NCBI RefSeq assembly: GCF_003063295.1
Contig: NZ_MUXF01000014.1
Location: 1-64,000, forward strand
DNA length: 64,000 bases
Direction: 5' to 3'
Origin: Arcobacter lacus
GTDB lineage: Bacteria > Campylobacterota > Campylobacteria > Campylobacterales > Arcobacteraceae
This document shows, one piece after another, positions 19,016 to 28,645 of this stretch. The notes under the pieces were generated by a model, which saw nothing but the letters and a program-made list of their open reading frames with translations, made no database searches and was not told where the DNA came from. The stretch's first letter is position 1; every line of letters begins with the position of its first letter. The translations under genes and the position numbers were made by a program.

Positions 19016-20473
19016 TTAAAAATTAAAATATAAAAATTCACTAAATTTGTTCAAAGAAAACATAGAATAAACAAATAAAAAAACCGTAAAAACTAATATA
19101 AAAATATTTGATTTAAATTTATCTTTTAATTGCATAGAATTTTTAAAGAAAAAAACAATAATCATACTGACTAAAGTAAGATTTAAAAGATCACTTCCTC
19201 CACTTATTGAGCGAGTTACTTCATCAAACTTAATTCCATAATTTTCTAAAAATGCTAACTTCTTAAAAAATATGCTTGGTAAAACAAGATTATCAAAAGA
19301 GAACATACTACCTAATACTTTCAAAGCACTTTCAAAATCTTTTGCTCTAAAAAATATCCATGTTATATTTATAAAGTTAAATGTTATAAACCATGCCAAG
19401 ATTTTATTCATTCTAAATCCTAAGCTTTGCCAAAACCTATGTATTGCTAATGCTATTCCATGCAGCAATCCCCAGATTATAAATGTCCATCCTGCTCCAT
19501 GCCATAATCCACCTAATAGAAATGTTGTTATTAGATTTACATAAGTTCTAATATTACCTTTTCTATTCCCTCCTAGTGGTATATACAAATAATCTCTTAA
19601 AAATCTTGAGAGTGTCATATGCCATCTTCTCCAAAAGTCTTGAATTGACAATGCTTTATATGGCGAATTAAAGTTAATAGGTAATTTTATATTAAACATC
19701 AAACTTATACCTATTGCCATATCTGTATATCCTGAAAAATCAAAGTACAATTGGAAAGTATAAGACAAAGATGTTGCCCATGCTTCTATTAAATTTAAAG
19801 TTGTTGCTGTATCAAATCCTGCATTTGCCCATATTGCAAAGGTATCTGCTATTACTACTTTTTTAAACAATCCTATTGAAAAAATAAACAATCCTAATGC
19901 TATATTTCTATAATTCTTTACCCAGTTATATTTACTTGCAAATTGTGGCATCATCTCTTTATGATGCAAAATTGGTCCTGCTAGTAAATGTGGAAAATAT
20001 GTTACAAACAGCATATAATTTATTAAGCTATACTCTTTTGCTTCTTGTTTATATGCATCTACTAAGAATGCTATTTGTGTAAAGGTAAAGAAGCTAATCC
20101 CTAGAGGCAATATTATATGTGGCAATGGTATATTTGTTCCAAATATTCCATTAAAGTTATCTAGAAAAAAATCTGTATATTTAAAGTATCCTAATAATCC
20201 TAGATTAAACACTATTCCAAAACTCAGTATTGTTTTTGAAGAAATTCTTATCTTCTCATGATTTACTAAACTTAATCCTACACCATAATTTACAAATATT
20301 GAAAGTAAAATTAGAGGAAGATATATTACATTCCAGTAACTATAAAAAAATAAACTCCCTACTACTAACCATATCTTTGCTCCTAATATTAATCGTTTAC
20401 TATTCAAATAAAAGTAAACCACAAACATTACTGGCAAAAATATAAATATAAATTCGTAACTATTAAAGAGCAT
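19016..20473 (-). CDS. MBOAT family O-acyltransferase (AlgI-like)
   Basis: A 485-residue polytopic membrane protein starting MLFNSYEFIFIFLPVMF, the typical AlgI/PatA start, with about ten to twelve hydrophobic segments. The conserved WRRWHMTLSRFLRDYLYIPLG block and the catalytic His in WHGAGWTFIIWG (about residue 323) are present. Family members pass acyl groups across the inner membrane to surface polysaccharides. With the SGNH gene directly downstream (8 bp) it forms a probable acetylation module. Confidence 0.92.
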   Translation of the reverse strand: MLFNSYEFIFIFLPVMFVVYFYLNSKRLILGAKIWLVVGSLFFYSYWNVIYLPLILLSIFVNYGVGLSLVNHEKIRISSKTILSFGIVFNLGLLGYFKYTDFFLDNFNGIFGTNIPLPHIILPLGISFFTFTQIAFLVDAYKQEAKEYSLINYMLFVTYFPHLLAGPILHHKEMMPQFASKYNWVKNYRNIALGLFIFSIGLFKKVVIADTFAIWANAGFDTATTLNLIEAWATSLSYTFQLYFDFSGYTDMAIGISLMFNIKLPINFNSPYKALSIQDFWRRWHMTLSRFLRDYLYIPLGGNRKGNIRTYVNLITTFLLGGLWHGAGWTFIIWGLLHGIALAIHRFWQSLGFRMNKILAWFITFNFINITWIFFRAKDFESALKVLGSMFSFDNLVLPSIFFKKLAFLENYGIKFDEVTRSISGGSDLLNLTLVSMIIVFFFKNSMQLKDKFKSNIFILVFTVFLFVYSMFSLNKFSEFLYFNF

Positions 20474-20478
20474 TATCT

Positions 20479-21579
20479 TTAATTTCCTTTCATAAATTCT
20501 TTTAATTTTTTAAATTGTATTTCACTATCAAATTCTAAATCAACTTTTTTCTTTGCTTCTAAAATTAAATTATCTTTTAAATCTTTATTATTATAAAGTT
20601 CTTCAATTTTTAATGCTAAATCTTCTATATTTTCGTTTTCAAACAATAATCCATTAATTCTATCATCAATAATTTCTAAAAATCCTCCGCTGTTTGAAGC
20701 AATAATAGCTGTTTGATTTTTCATAGCTTCAATAACAACTAAACCAAATGTTTCATTCTTGGAAGCAGCTACAATCACATCACAGGCTTGCATAAACTTA
20801 TCTGATTCTTTTGAAAAACCTAAAAAATGTATTTCATTTTCAAGATTATAATTTTTTACTTTTTCTTTTAAAGAGTTCAAATACTCTTCATTCATAGGAT
20901 GTCCTACAAAATAAGCCTTTACGTCTAATTTTTTAATCTTTAATTTTTTCATAGCTTCAATCAAAAGATATTGACCTTTAAATTCATTAATTCTTCCAAC
21001 AAAACCTATAATAAAAGAGTTTTTTGAATTTAATTTCTCTTCTTTATAAATATTTAACTCTTCTTTTGTAAAAACTTTAGGATTTTTTGCCCCTAAATAT
21101 AAAGTTTTTACTTTTGGTCTAATATTTTGAGGAATAAATTTTTCTATTTGATTTTGTAAAGCTTTTGTCACACAAATAATTGTATCTACATTTTTATACA
21201 AAAACTTATGATAAAAATCATTTTTAAATCTTGTCATTGTCATATGTCTAGTTTGAATAATTTTTGGTTTTCTTTTTGATAATAATTTTGCAAAAATTAT
21301 TATTGGAATATCTTTTGTCCAATGAATATGTATTGTATCAATTTTATTTTTATCAATAATTTTTGCTATTTTTATTGAAGAAATTAAAGAAAAACTACTT
21401 TTTCTTTTTATTTTTATAACTTTTAAATCTTCTAAAAAGGATTCTAATTTTGAATTATTTGAAATTACACAAGTTACATTAAAATCTCTTGCTAATTCTT
21501 TTGAGCAATTACACATATAAAGTTCTAATCCACCTAAATCAGGGGATAAACAAACTTCTAAAATATTTTTATTTTGCAT
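20479..21579 (-). CDS. Glycosyltransferase family 4 protein
   Basis: A 366-residue GT4 enzyme. The start loop EVCLSPDLGGLELYM, IGFVGRINEFKGQYLLIEAM for nucleotide-sugar binding, and ASKNETFGLVVIEAM (E-x7-E) are all clear. A longer open frame begins at 21606. I chose ATG 21579 because the family motif starts within ten residues of it, and it overlaps the upstream gene by only 11 bp. The donor is unknown. It is part of the core or O-chain assembly set. Confidence 0.85.
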   Translation of the reverse strand: MQNKNILEVCLSPDLGGLELYMCNCSKELARDFNVTCVISNNSKLESFLEDLKVIKIKRKSSFSLISSIKIAKIIDKNKIDTIHIHWTKDIPIIIFAKLLSKRKPKIIQTRHMTMTRFKNDFYHKFLYKNVDTIICVTKALQNQIEKFIPQNIRPKVKTLYLGAKNPKVFTKEELNIYKEEKLNSKNSFIIGFVGRINEFKGQYLLIEAMKKLKIKKLDVKAYFVGHPMNEEYLNSLKEKVKNYNLENEIHFLGFSKESDKFMQACDVIVAASKNETFGLVVIEAMKNQTAIIASNSGGFLEIIDDRINGLLFENENIEDLALKIEELYNNKDLKDNLILEAKKKVDLEFDSEIQFKKLKEFMKGN

Positions 21580-22312
21580 TTCTTTGCATATCCAACATAA
21601 TAGCATACTTCATATATGAACTATATGCTGAAATCACTGCCACATTCCATCCATTAATTCCATGAAATGCTCCGCCTTTTAATATTAAAGCTTTAAATAA
21701 AGCTCCCAAACCATGAATAATTGGATCAAAAACTGTTGCTTTTTTACCTTCTTCGTGTGCTAAAATTGCACCTCTTTTTATGAATTTTTCAGTCGTTCTT
21801 ATCATATGAATATAATCATCATATGAATAATGCAACATATCAGCTTCTAAATCACACACATTTTTTGTTTCAACCTTTGCATGCCCTTTTGCAGTTGAAA
21901 ATCCACATTTTTTACGATTGTAAAGTCTTGTTACTCTATCTGGATACCAAAGTTTAATATAATTCTTTCCGACAAATGTCTTTCTAGCAAAAGAATAAGC
22001 ATCATAAGAACTATTTTCTAGATTCAATCTTTTTATCTCTTCTATTGCATTTAAATCAAGTCTTTCATCTGCATCAATACTCAAAACCCAATCATTTTTT
22101 GCATATGGAGCACCAAATGCCTTTTGTGGTCCATCTCCTAAATATGCCTGTTTTATAACTTTTGCACCCAAACTTTCTGCAATTTCACAAGTTCTATCAC
22201 TACTTAAAGAATCCACAACTAAAACTTCATCACATACACTTTTAACAGATTTTATAACTTCTTCTATATTTTTTTCTTCATTTAGTGTAATAATATTTGC
22301 TGTAATTTTCAA
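21569..22312 (-). CDS. Glycosyltransferase family 2, LPS core glycosyltransferase-like (WaaE/KdtX/LgtF type)
   Basis: A 247-residue GT2 enzyme beginning ITANIITLNEEKNIEE with EVLVVDSLSSDRT and the metal-binding WVLSIDADERL. This is the set seen in WaaE/KdtX/LgtF glucosyltransferases acting on inner-core heptose. Start: TTG at 22318 is directly next to AAAGG, while TTG at 22312 stands 6 nt behind it, so 22312 is chosen. A divergent promoter region (22319-22390) separates it from the plus-strand cassette. Confidence 0.85.
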   Translation of the reverse strand: MKITANIITLNEEKNIEEVIKSVKSVCDEVLVVDSLSSDRTCEIAESLGAKVIKQAYLGDGPQKAFGAPYAKNDWVLSIDADERLDLNAIEEIKRLNLENSSYDAYSFARKTFVGKNYIKLWYPDRVTRLYNRKKCGFSTAKGHAKVETKNVCDLEADMLHYSYDDYIHMIRTTEKFIKRGAILAHEEGKKATVFDPIIHGLGALFKALILKGGAFHGINGWNVAVISAYSSYMKYAIMLDMQRNAK

Positions 22313-22397
22313 AGACAACCTTTATTCTATTAATATAACTTATATTATATAGAAAATTTAATTTAATTAAGATACAATCCCTATTTTAGAGGTGATT

Positions 22398-23468
22398 ATG
22401 AAACAAAAAACAGCTATTATTTGTCTATCAAGAGTAAATGGAGGAATGGAACTTGCATCAGTAAAACTTGCAAGACTTTTAAGCCAAGATGTTGAAGTAG
22501 AATTTATCGCTAGAGATAATAGTTATATAGCAAATAGAAAAGAACATTTTGAAAACTATGATATAAATCTGCACATAGTAAAATTTTCATCTAATTTTAG
22601 TTTTAAACTTATTTTCGATGTACGAGAAATTTTAAAAAACAGTAATATAAAAAATATAATTTTTTTAGGTGCTTCTGAGATGAAATCTTTATATTTTGCA
22701 ACTTTAGGATTAGATATTAATTTTATAATCAGACAAGGTTCAAAAAAAACAACTTCAAAAAAAGATATTTTTCATAAACTATTTTATAGCAATGTAAATT
22801 ACTTTGTAGGAAATTGTGAATATATGAAAAAAAATATAATTGAAATTTTACCAATTCCCGAAAAAGCAAGTGTTAAAAGAATTTATTCATCTTTAAAACT
22901 AGAAGAAAATATAGATTTTAAACCTTTAAATAACCATGTAGATTTGGTTCATGTTGGACGAGTACATAAAGGTAAAGGACAATTTGAAGCTATAAAAGCT
23001 TGTGAAATTCTAAAAGAGAATAATATAAGTTTTACAATAAAGTTTTTAGGAGATATTCAAGATAAAGACTATCTTGAAGCTATGAAGAACTATTTAAAAA
23101 ACTCTTCTTTAAAAGATAATGTCGAATTTGTAGGTTACACTTCAAATGTAAAAGAGTATTTACAAAAAAGCGATATTTTCATTTTTCCAAGTCTAGGAGA
23201 AGGAATGAGTAATGCAATAATTGAAAGCTTAGGATTTGGACTTATTCCAATTATTTATGATGACACATCTTCAAGTGAATTTAAAGATTTAGGATTTCAT
23301 ATTCTCTTAACAAAAGAAAATAATATTAAAAATTTGCAAGAAATTTTATTAAACGTTGTAAATAACTTTGAGGAAGAAAAAGATAAAGCAAAAGAGAATC
23401 ATCAAAAAGCTTTAAATATTTTTGCTCCACAAAGAGAAAAAATTGAATATTTAAATTTATTAATATAA
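22398..23468 (+). CDS. Glycosyltransferase family 4 protein, plus-strand cassette
   Basis: A 356-residue GT4 enzyme: ICLSRVNGGMELASVKLAR at the start, HVGRVHKGKGQFEAIKACE, and FPSLGEGMSNAIIESLG (E-x7-E). ATG 22398 is chosen over GTG 22392 because AGAGG lies 5 nt before it and overlaps the GTG. A TACAAT -10 box is visible around 22373-22378. With the next gene it forms a two-gene block opposite in direction to all LPS genes around it. Confidence 0.85.
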   Translation: MKQKTAIICLSRVNGGMELASVKLARLLSQDVEVEFIARDNSYIANRKEHFENYDINLHIVKFSSNFSFKLIFDVREILKNSNIKNIIFLGASEMKSLYFATLGLDINFIIRQGSKKTTSKKDIFHKLFYSNVNYFVGNCEYMKKNIIEILPIPEKASVKRIYSSLKLEENIDFKPLNNHVDLVHVGRVHKGKGQFEAIKACEILKENNISFTIKFLGDIQDKDYLEAMKNYLKNSSLKDNVEFVGYTSNVKEYLQKSDIFIFPSLGEGMSNAIIESLGFGLIPIIYDDTSSSEFKDLGFHILLTKENNIKNLQEILLNVVNNFEEEKDKAKENHQKALNIFAPQREKIEYLNLLI

Positions 23469-23490
23469 ATAAAAAAGAGAGAATTAAAAT

Positions 23491-24504
23491 ATGTCAAATA
23501 AAGAAGTTTTTATAAGTATAATTGTTCCTGTTTACAATGCAGAAGAATATCTTGATGAATGTTTACAAAGTATTTTAAAACAAACTATCATTGAAAATAT
23601 AGAATTAATTTGTGTAAATGATGGTAGTAGTGATAACTCTTTGGAAATTTTAAATCTTTATAAAACAAAATTTCCAAATATGCTAATCATTGATCAAAAA
23701 AATGCTGGTTCAGCAATGGCAAGAAATAATGGTTTACAAATAGCAAAAGGTGAATATATATATTTTGTAGATAATGATGATTATCTAGCAAATGAAAACT
23801 GCTTAAATGAATTATATAGTGTTGCAAAAAAAGAATCTTTAGATATTTTAAACTTTAACCATTTAATTTTAAAAAATAATTCTTTAAATAAGTTTTCTAT
23901 AAAAAGAGAAAATAACAAAATTTATACTGGAAAAGAATATCTTTCAACAGCACAAAAAGGTAATATTACTAATACTCCTTGGGATAAAATATTAAAAAGA
24001 AGTTACTTAAAAGAGATAAATTTTGCATACACTTCAGGAGTTATTTCAGACGATGCGGAAGCTTTATTACCTCTATTTTATGATGCAAAAAAAGTATCTT
24101 TTGTAGATAATTTTGCTTATGTATATAGAATAAGACCAAATTCTGTTATGACTGGTGAAAAAACAGAGAAATATATAATAAGTACAAAAAAAATATTAGA
24201 AACTTACACAAAGTTTTATGATTCAGAAAAAGACAAAGGAATTAGAAGATTTTTAAAAAGCTTAATTTTTAATAGATTATTGTCTTATTATGAACTTATA
24301 TTTGAAAAAAACGACTTTATAAATAAATATATAGATGATTATGAATCATATAAAACAAAATATTTAAATAAAATAGAAATATTCTTTATTGAAAATGAAG
24401 AGAACTATCTAAATAAATATAAAAACTCAAAGTCTAAACTTGCAAAAAAACTAAACCCAAACTATTTAATTAGAAGATTTAGAAAAAGGTATTTAAAAAA
24501 TTAA
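23491..24504 (+). CDS. Glycosyltransferase family 2 protein, plus-strand cassette
   Basis: A 337-residue GT2 enzyme with the full N-terminal domain: SIIVPVYNAEEYLDECLQSI (9-28), CVNDGSSDNS, GSAMARNNGL and the DxD-like YFVDNDDY (about 91-98). The C-terminal part (220-337) is basic and helical, and may touch the membrane or acceptor. It follows the GT4 gene by 22 bp and ends 9 bp from the convergent YrbL-like gene. Acceptor and donor are unknown. Confidence 0.85.
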   Translation: MSNKEVFISIIVPVYNAEEYLDECLQSILKQTIIENIELICVNDGSSDNSLEILNLYKTKFPNMLIIDQKNAGSAMARNNGLQIAKGEYIYFVDNDDYLANENCLNELYSVAKKESLDILNFNHLILKNNSLNKFSIKRENNKIYTGKEYLSTAQKGNITNTPWDKILKRSYLKEINFAYTSGVISDDAEALLPLFYDAKKVSFVDNFAYVYRIRPNSVMTGEKTEKYIISTKKILETYTKFYDSEKDKGIRRFLKSLIFNRLLSYYELIFEKNDFINKYIDDYESYKTKYLNKIEIFFIENEENYLNKYKNSKSKLAKKLNPNYLIRRFRKRYLKN

Positions 24505-24513
24505 TATCTTTTA

Positions 24514-25104
24514 CTATTTTCTTAATCCTAAATGCTTTGCTTTTTCACAATTTTTCATGAAAAGTTTCCACTGCTTTTTTATCTTATATCTTGTATAAAA
24601 TCTACTTTTCATATATAAAGTAAGCTTTATATTATCTCTTCTAGCACCTAATCCATCATAAATTATCAAAGTATATTTATCAGCACTTACTTTTTTACAA
24701 AAAACATTATGAGAGCTACAATCAATGAATAAAATTTCATTATCTTCTAAATACTTTTTTAAATCATCTAACAATCTTTTTTCTTGATCTTTAGTAAAAA
24801 TATTTTCTTGTAAACAATTTCTTAAAAATTTTGAATCTTCTCCATCAAAATTAATAACTCTTTCAAATACCAAACCTTTACCAAAATTTGTATCCACATA
24901 ACCAAAACATTTCGTTATATGCGAAAAATCAACGTTCTTTTTTGTTAAAAAATTATAATATTTAAATTCTAATTCATTTTGAAAATTATGTTTTTTTATC
25001 TGGGGTTGAAGAACTTTTACAACTTTTTTACTATCATTTGGATGTATAAAAACAAGTCTCTCTCCTCCATCACCTAATAACAATTCCTCTCTTAATTCAA
25101 TCAT
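24514..25104 (-). CDS. YrbL family protein (second copy)
   Basis: A 196-residue relative of the 17545 protein, with LLLGDGGERLVFIHPNDSKK at the start and YDGLGARR in place of the metal-binding segment. CSSHNVF stands where the other copy has MPKNILL. The two copies share layout but are clearly diverged, so this is not a recent duplication. The start overlaps the stop of the upstream GT4 gene by 4 bp. A kinase-like role on LPS is an inference. Confidence 0.75.
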   Translation of the reverse strand: MIELREELLLGDGGERLVFIHPNDSKKVVKVLQPQIKKHNFQNELEFKYYNFLTKKNVDFSHITKCFGYVDTNFGKGLVFERVINFDGEDSKFLRNCLQENIFTKDQEKRLLDDLKKYLEDNEILFIDCSSHNVFCKKVSADKYTLIIYDGLGARRDNIKLTLYMKSRFYTRYKIKKQWKLFMKNCEKAKHLGLRK

Positions 25105-26225
25105 TTTTCTATAAAATCCAATATTTTTTTACATCTAGCTTCATAAGTAAAATTTTGTACACAATATTCATAAGCATTTTTAGCCATATTCTCTCTAAAT
25201 TCTTTATCACTATAAAGTTTTTCAACTGCCTTTATCCAAGCATTTATATCTTCATTATCAACTAACATTGTATATTTTTCATTTAAACTTTCTCTTATAA
25301 TTTTTGAATCAGAACAAATCATTGGTGTTTTAGAAGCCATATATTCAAAAATCTTTATTGGAGACATATATTCAAAGTTTTTATCTGCATTCATATATGG
25401 GGCTAATAAAATATCGCTTAAATTTCTATATTTATAAGTATCTTGAGGATTTATAAAACCATGAAAAATTATATTTTCTAAATTTTTAGATTCATTCTTC
25501 CAATATTTTACCTCTTTTTCATCTCCTCCAATAATATGAAAAATAATTTTAGGAAAGTTTTCAGCCAATTTTATAATTATTTCCAATCCCCTATTTTTAG
25601 TCATTTTACCTATATATCCAATATTAAAGCTATCTTTAAATTGTTCACAATTAACTGGTATAGTATCAAAATCTTCATTTACAAGAGTAGCACTAGGTGC
25701 AACATGCACTGCATTCTCCTCAATATTATATTCTCTACAATATAATTCTTTTAATTTTTGAGCAATAGCAACTAATTTAGCTTTATTTTTATTTTCTGAA
25801 ATAAACTTTTTAAATATTTTTTCTTCTGATTTTTTATCTTCTCCATAATTACTATGTCTTTCAAATAACGTCTTATATCCAGCTTTTTGAGTTAAATAAA
25901 AAGCTGAAATAACACCTCTTCCATATACTAGATCTGGATCTATTTTTTTTACTTGATTAAGACATCTATACGAATATATTTTTCTTTTCAAAAATCTTAT
26001 ATTTGGTGAAAATAATTTCTTTATTTCAAAATTATTTTCAACACCATAAAATTTAAAAATGTCTTCAACACCTTTTTCTTCAAGCTTTTTTGTAATAGGT
26101 GCAAGAAGTGTCACTTGATGACCTAAAGAAGCAAAAGCAGAACACATTCTAATTACATTTACACTATTTGCTGTTTTTGAAGGTATTATAGAACGAGTAA
26201 TGTATACTATTTTTAATGATTTCAT
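25101..26225 (-). CDS. Glycosyltransferase family 4 protein
   Basis: A 374-residue GT4 enzyme: SIIPSKTANSVNVIRMCSAF near the start, FNIGYIGKMTKNRGLEIIIK as the donor-domain opening, and APYMNADKNFEYMSPIKIFEYMA near the end, where the E-x7-E motif is modified. The SPIKIFEYMA form is common among capsule and O-antigen enzymes. It overlaps the O-antigen-ligase-like gene by 4 bp upstream and the YrbL gene by 4 bp downstream. Confidence 0.83.
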   Translation of the reverse strand: MKSLKIVYITRSIIPSKTANSVNVIRMCSAFASLGHQVTLLAPITKKLEEKGVEDIFKFYGVENNFEIKKLFSPNIRFLKRKIYSYRCLNQVKKIDPDLVYGRGVISAFYLTQKAGYKTLFERHSNYGEDKKSEEKIFKKFISENKNKAKLVAIAQKLKELYCREYNIEENAVHVAPSATLVNEDFDTIPVNCEQFKDSFNIGYIGKMTKNRGLEIIIKLAENFPKIIFHIIGGDEKEVKYWKNESKNLENIIFHGFINPQDTYKYRNLSDILLAPYMNADKNFEYMSPIKIFEYMASKTPMICSDSKIIRESLNEKYTMLVDNEDINAWIKAVEKLYSDKEFRENMAKNAYEYCVQNFTYEARCKKILDFIEK

Positions 26226-27559
26226 TTTGTAATTCCTATTATTAAGAAAATTATAATAACTAAAATATATTTTAATATAGATTTATAATCTACTTCTTTA
26301 ACAAATACATCAAATTTATAATTATTTATCATAGCACTTATAATTGTAACAAACATTGTTAATTCAAAAAATTCAAAAAAATTTCCAGGTATCATAAATA
26401 TTAAAGTAGCAATAGTTAGTATCTTAATTATATCATCTCTTTTTTTATCCAAAGTTTTATAAGTTAATATTTTATAAAACATTAACATCATTATAAAAAA
26501 ACCTATTATTCCAACTTGAGCTAAGACTTGTAGATAAACATTGTGTGGACTTTTGACTCTTTGTATAATATAAGGGTCTTTATCTTTTGATAATTTTTCA
26601 ATTTCTTGCATAACATCACCAGTTCCGACACCAACTAAATAATTATCTTTTATTACTTCAATTGTATAATAAGAAGCAATAATTCTAAGTCCAATAGAAC
26701 TATCATAATTCTTTTCATTGATCATACTTTTTATGTCATTTTTTGCAGCTTCTACTCTATTATCAAATTGTTCAGAAAAATTATACATATACATAAACAT
26801 AATTAATATAATTGACAAAGAAATAAAAAATACTTTTTTTATTTTTTGCCTATAAACCAAAAAAACTACTAAAAATATTAAAAGAAATAGTACAATATAA
26901 CCAGTTCTTCCACCAATTAAACTCATGTTTATAAAAGCAGTTGTTATAAAAATAAAAGACAATATTTTTAGATAAATATTTTTTATATCATTAACTAATA
27001 ATCTATATATTAAAACAGATATTACTATTGCCAAAGCGATATTGTGCTTTATATGATTTAAAAATGGAGCTGGATCTGTATAAACAGTTTGATAAACTTT
27101 ATATTCTCCAATGAAAAGTTCAGGTGGAATAATTTGAAAATGAATCAAATAAGAAACTATCTCAGAAAATAAAACTCCAAATATAAAAGCATTTAAAATT
27201 CTAAAAGAAAATCTCATATCTAAAAAAGATAAAAATATTAAAGGATATATTAAAAACTTTGCTTTATTCATAAAAGCATATGCACTATCCATATCACTTG
27301 TATAAAACATTCCAAACAGAAAAACTAAATACAATAATATAAAATACTTTAAAAGCTCATTTTTAAATGCAATTTTAAAATAATCTATAAAATTTCTTCT
27401 ATATAAAAACAGTAGCAGTATACAAAAGAATACTGATGTTTTTGCCTTATTACTAATAGGGATTAAAAAAGCATATACTACCAAAAGATGATTCATCAAA
27501 AGAGTAATTTTATTTTGATTCTCTTTTGAAACATAACAAATTTTATTAATAAGATTCAT
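26222..27559 (-). CDS. O-antigen ligase/polymerase-like membrane protein
   Basis: A 445-residue protein with about ten to twelve membrane segments and one larger periplasmic loop (about 290-350). The loop ends in VKSPHNVYLQVLAQVGIIGF, the conserved H-N motif of WaaL/Wzy family proteins, after VGVGTGDVM. WaaL joins O-chains to lipid A-core in the periplasm. From sequence alone a ligase cannot be told from a Wzy polymerase. No Wzx flippase or Wzm/Wzt transporter is present in the window. Confidence 0.78.
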   Translation of the reverse strand: MNLINKICYVSKENQNKITLLMNHLLVVYAFLIPISNKAKTSVFFCILLLFLYRRNFIDYFKIAFKNELLKYFILLYLVFLFGMFYTSDMDSAYAFMNKAKFLIYPLIFLSFLDMRFSFRILNAFIFGVLFSEIVSYLIHFQIIPPELFIGEYKVYQTVYTDPAPFLNHIKHNIALAIVISVLIYRLLVNDIKNIYLKILSFIFITTAFINMSLIGGRTGYIVLFLLIFLVVFLVYRQKIKKVFFISLSIILIMFMYMYNFSEQFDNRVEAAKNDIKSMINEKNYDSSIGLRIIASYYTIEVIKDNYLVGVGTGDVMQEIEKLSKDKDPYIIQRVKSPHNVYLQVLAQVGIIGFFIMMLMFYKILTYKTLDKKRDDIIKILTIATLIFMIPGNFFEFFELTMFVTIISAMINNYKFDVFVKEVDYKSILKYILVIIIFLIIGITK

Positions 27560-27570
27560 ATTTCTTCTTT

Positions 27571-28644
27571 TTATAAACTATTTTTGATTGTATCTAATAT
27601 AATATTTTGTTCATCTTGAGTTAATTCAGCATATATAGGTAAACAAAGTATTTTCTTACTTATATTCTGAGATATTTCTGATTTATGTTTTATTTCAATG
27701 TAATCAAGAGTATCAAGAGATGGATAAAAATATCTTCTTGGAAAAATTTGTTTATCATTTAAAGCTTTTTGAACTTTTAAAAGTTCTTCTTCACTTTTAA
27801 AAACTACTGGAAAATAGCTAAAATTTTTTGTTGCATTTTCATTTTGTTTTTGAAATTGAACTAGATTTTTTAACTCTTTTCTATAATTTTCTATTAAAAT
27901 TTTTCTTTTTTCTTTAATATCTTTTATATCATCAAGAACACAAAGTCCCATAGCTGCTTCAAATTCATTCATTTTAGCATTCGTTCCAAGGTATGGTATT
28001 TCTGTAGGAGTTTTAATTCCAAAATTTATCAAACATCTTACTTTCTCTAAAAGATTATCATCATTTATAATGATAGCACCACCTTCAATAGTATGAAAAA
28101 GTTTAGTTGCATGAAAACTAATAGTTGAAATATCTCCATAGTTTAAAACTGATTTATTTTTATAATTTACGTCAAAAGCATGTGCAGCATCATAAATTAC
28201 CTTTAGATTATTTTTATTTGCTATTTTTTCTATTTCTTCTACTTCACATGCATTACCAAAAACATGAACAGGTAATATAGCTGATGTATTTTTATTTATA
28301 AGTTTTTCAATATTTTCAGGATTTACATTTAGAGATTTTTCATCTATGTCTGCAAATACTGGAGTTAAACCACCTGTCATAAGAGAACTTGTAGTTGCTA
28401 CAAACGAAAATGGAGTAGTAATAACCTCACCTTTTAAATTTAATGCTTTATACGCAATATCAAGAGCTACTGTTCCATTTGAAACTAAAACTATATTTTT
28501 CACACCTAAATATTCTGCTAGTCTTTTTTCAAGCTTTTGTACTAGTGGTCCATTATTTGTAAGCCAACAATTTTCATATATTTCATCAATATACTTTTTA
28601 TATTTTTCTTTGTTTGGTAAGTATGTTTTTGTTACATTTATCAT
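27571..28644 (-). CDS. DegT/DnrJ/EryC1/StrS-family sugar aminotransferase
   Basis: A 357-residue PLP enzyme. VSNGTVALDIAY, VITTPFSFVAT, IYDAAHAFD and SFHATKLFHTIEGGAI (the Lys forms the PLP Schiff base) are all present. Beside RmlA and RmlB the most likely substrate is dTDP-4-keto-6-deoxyglucose, giving a dTDP-4-amino-4,6-dideoxyhexose (VioA/RffA type). Start: ATG 28644 has GGA 7 nt upstream and leaves 1 bp after rmlB. ATG 28656 has no ribosome-binding site and overlaps rmlB. Confidence 0.85.
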   Translation of the reverse strand: MINVTKTYLPNKEKYKKYIDEIYENCWLTNNGPLVQKLEKRLAEYLGVKNIVLVSNGTVALDIAYKALNLKGEVITTPFSFVATTSSLMTGGLTPVFADIDEKSLNVNPENIEKLINKNTSAILPVHVFGNACEVEEIEKIANKNNLKVIYDAAHAFDVNYKNKSVLNYGDISTISFHATKLFHTIEGGAIIINDDNLLEKVRCLINFGIKTPTEIPYLGTNAKMNEFEAAMGLCVLDDIKDIKEKRKILIENYRKELKNLVQFQKQNENATKNFSYFPVVFKSEEELLKVQKALNDKQIFPRRYFYPSLDTLDYIEIKHKSEISQNISKKILCLPIYAELTQDEQNIILDTIKNSL

Positions 28645-28645
28645 T

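Noticed and set aside
21580-21606. Longer start of the GT4 gene at 21606
   Set aside because: It adds nine residues with no family match and lengthens the overlap with the upstream gene.
17545-25104. The two YrbL-like genes as a recent tandem duplication
   Set aside because: They share layout but little residue identity, and are 6 kb apart, so the split is old or they were gained separately.
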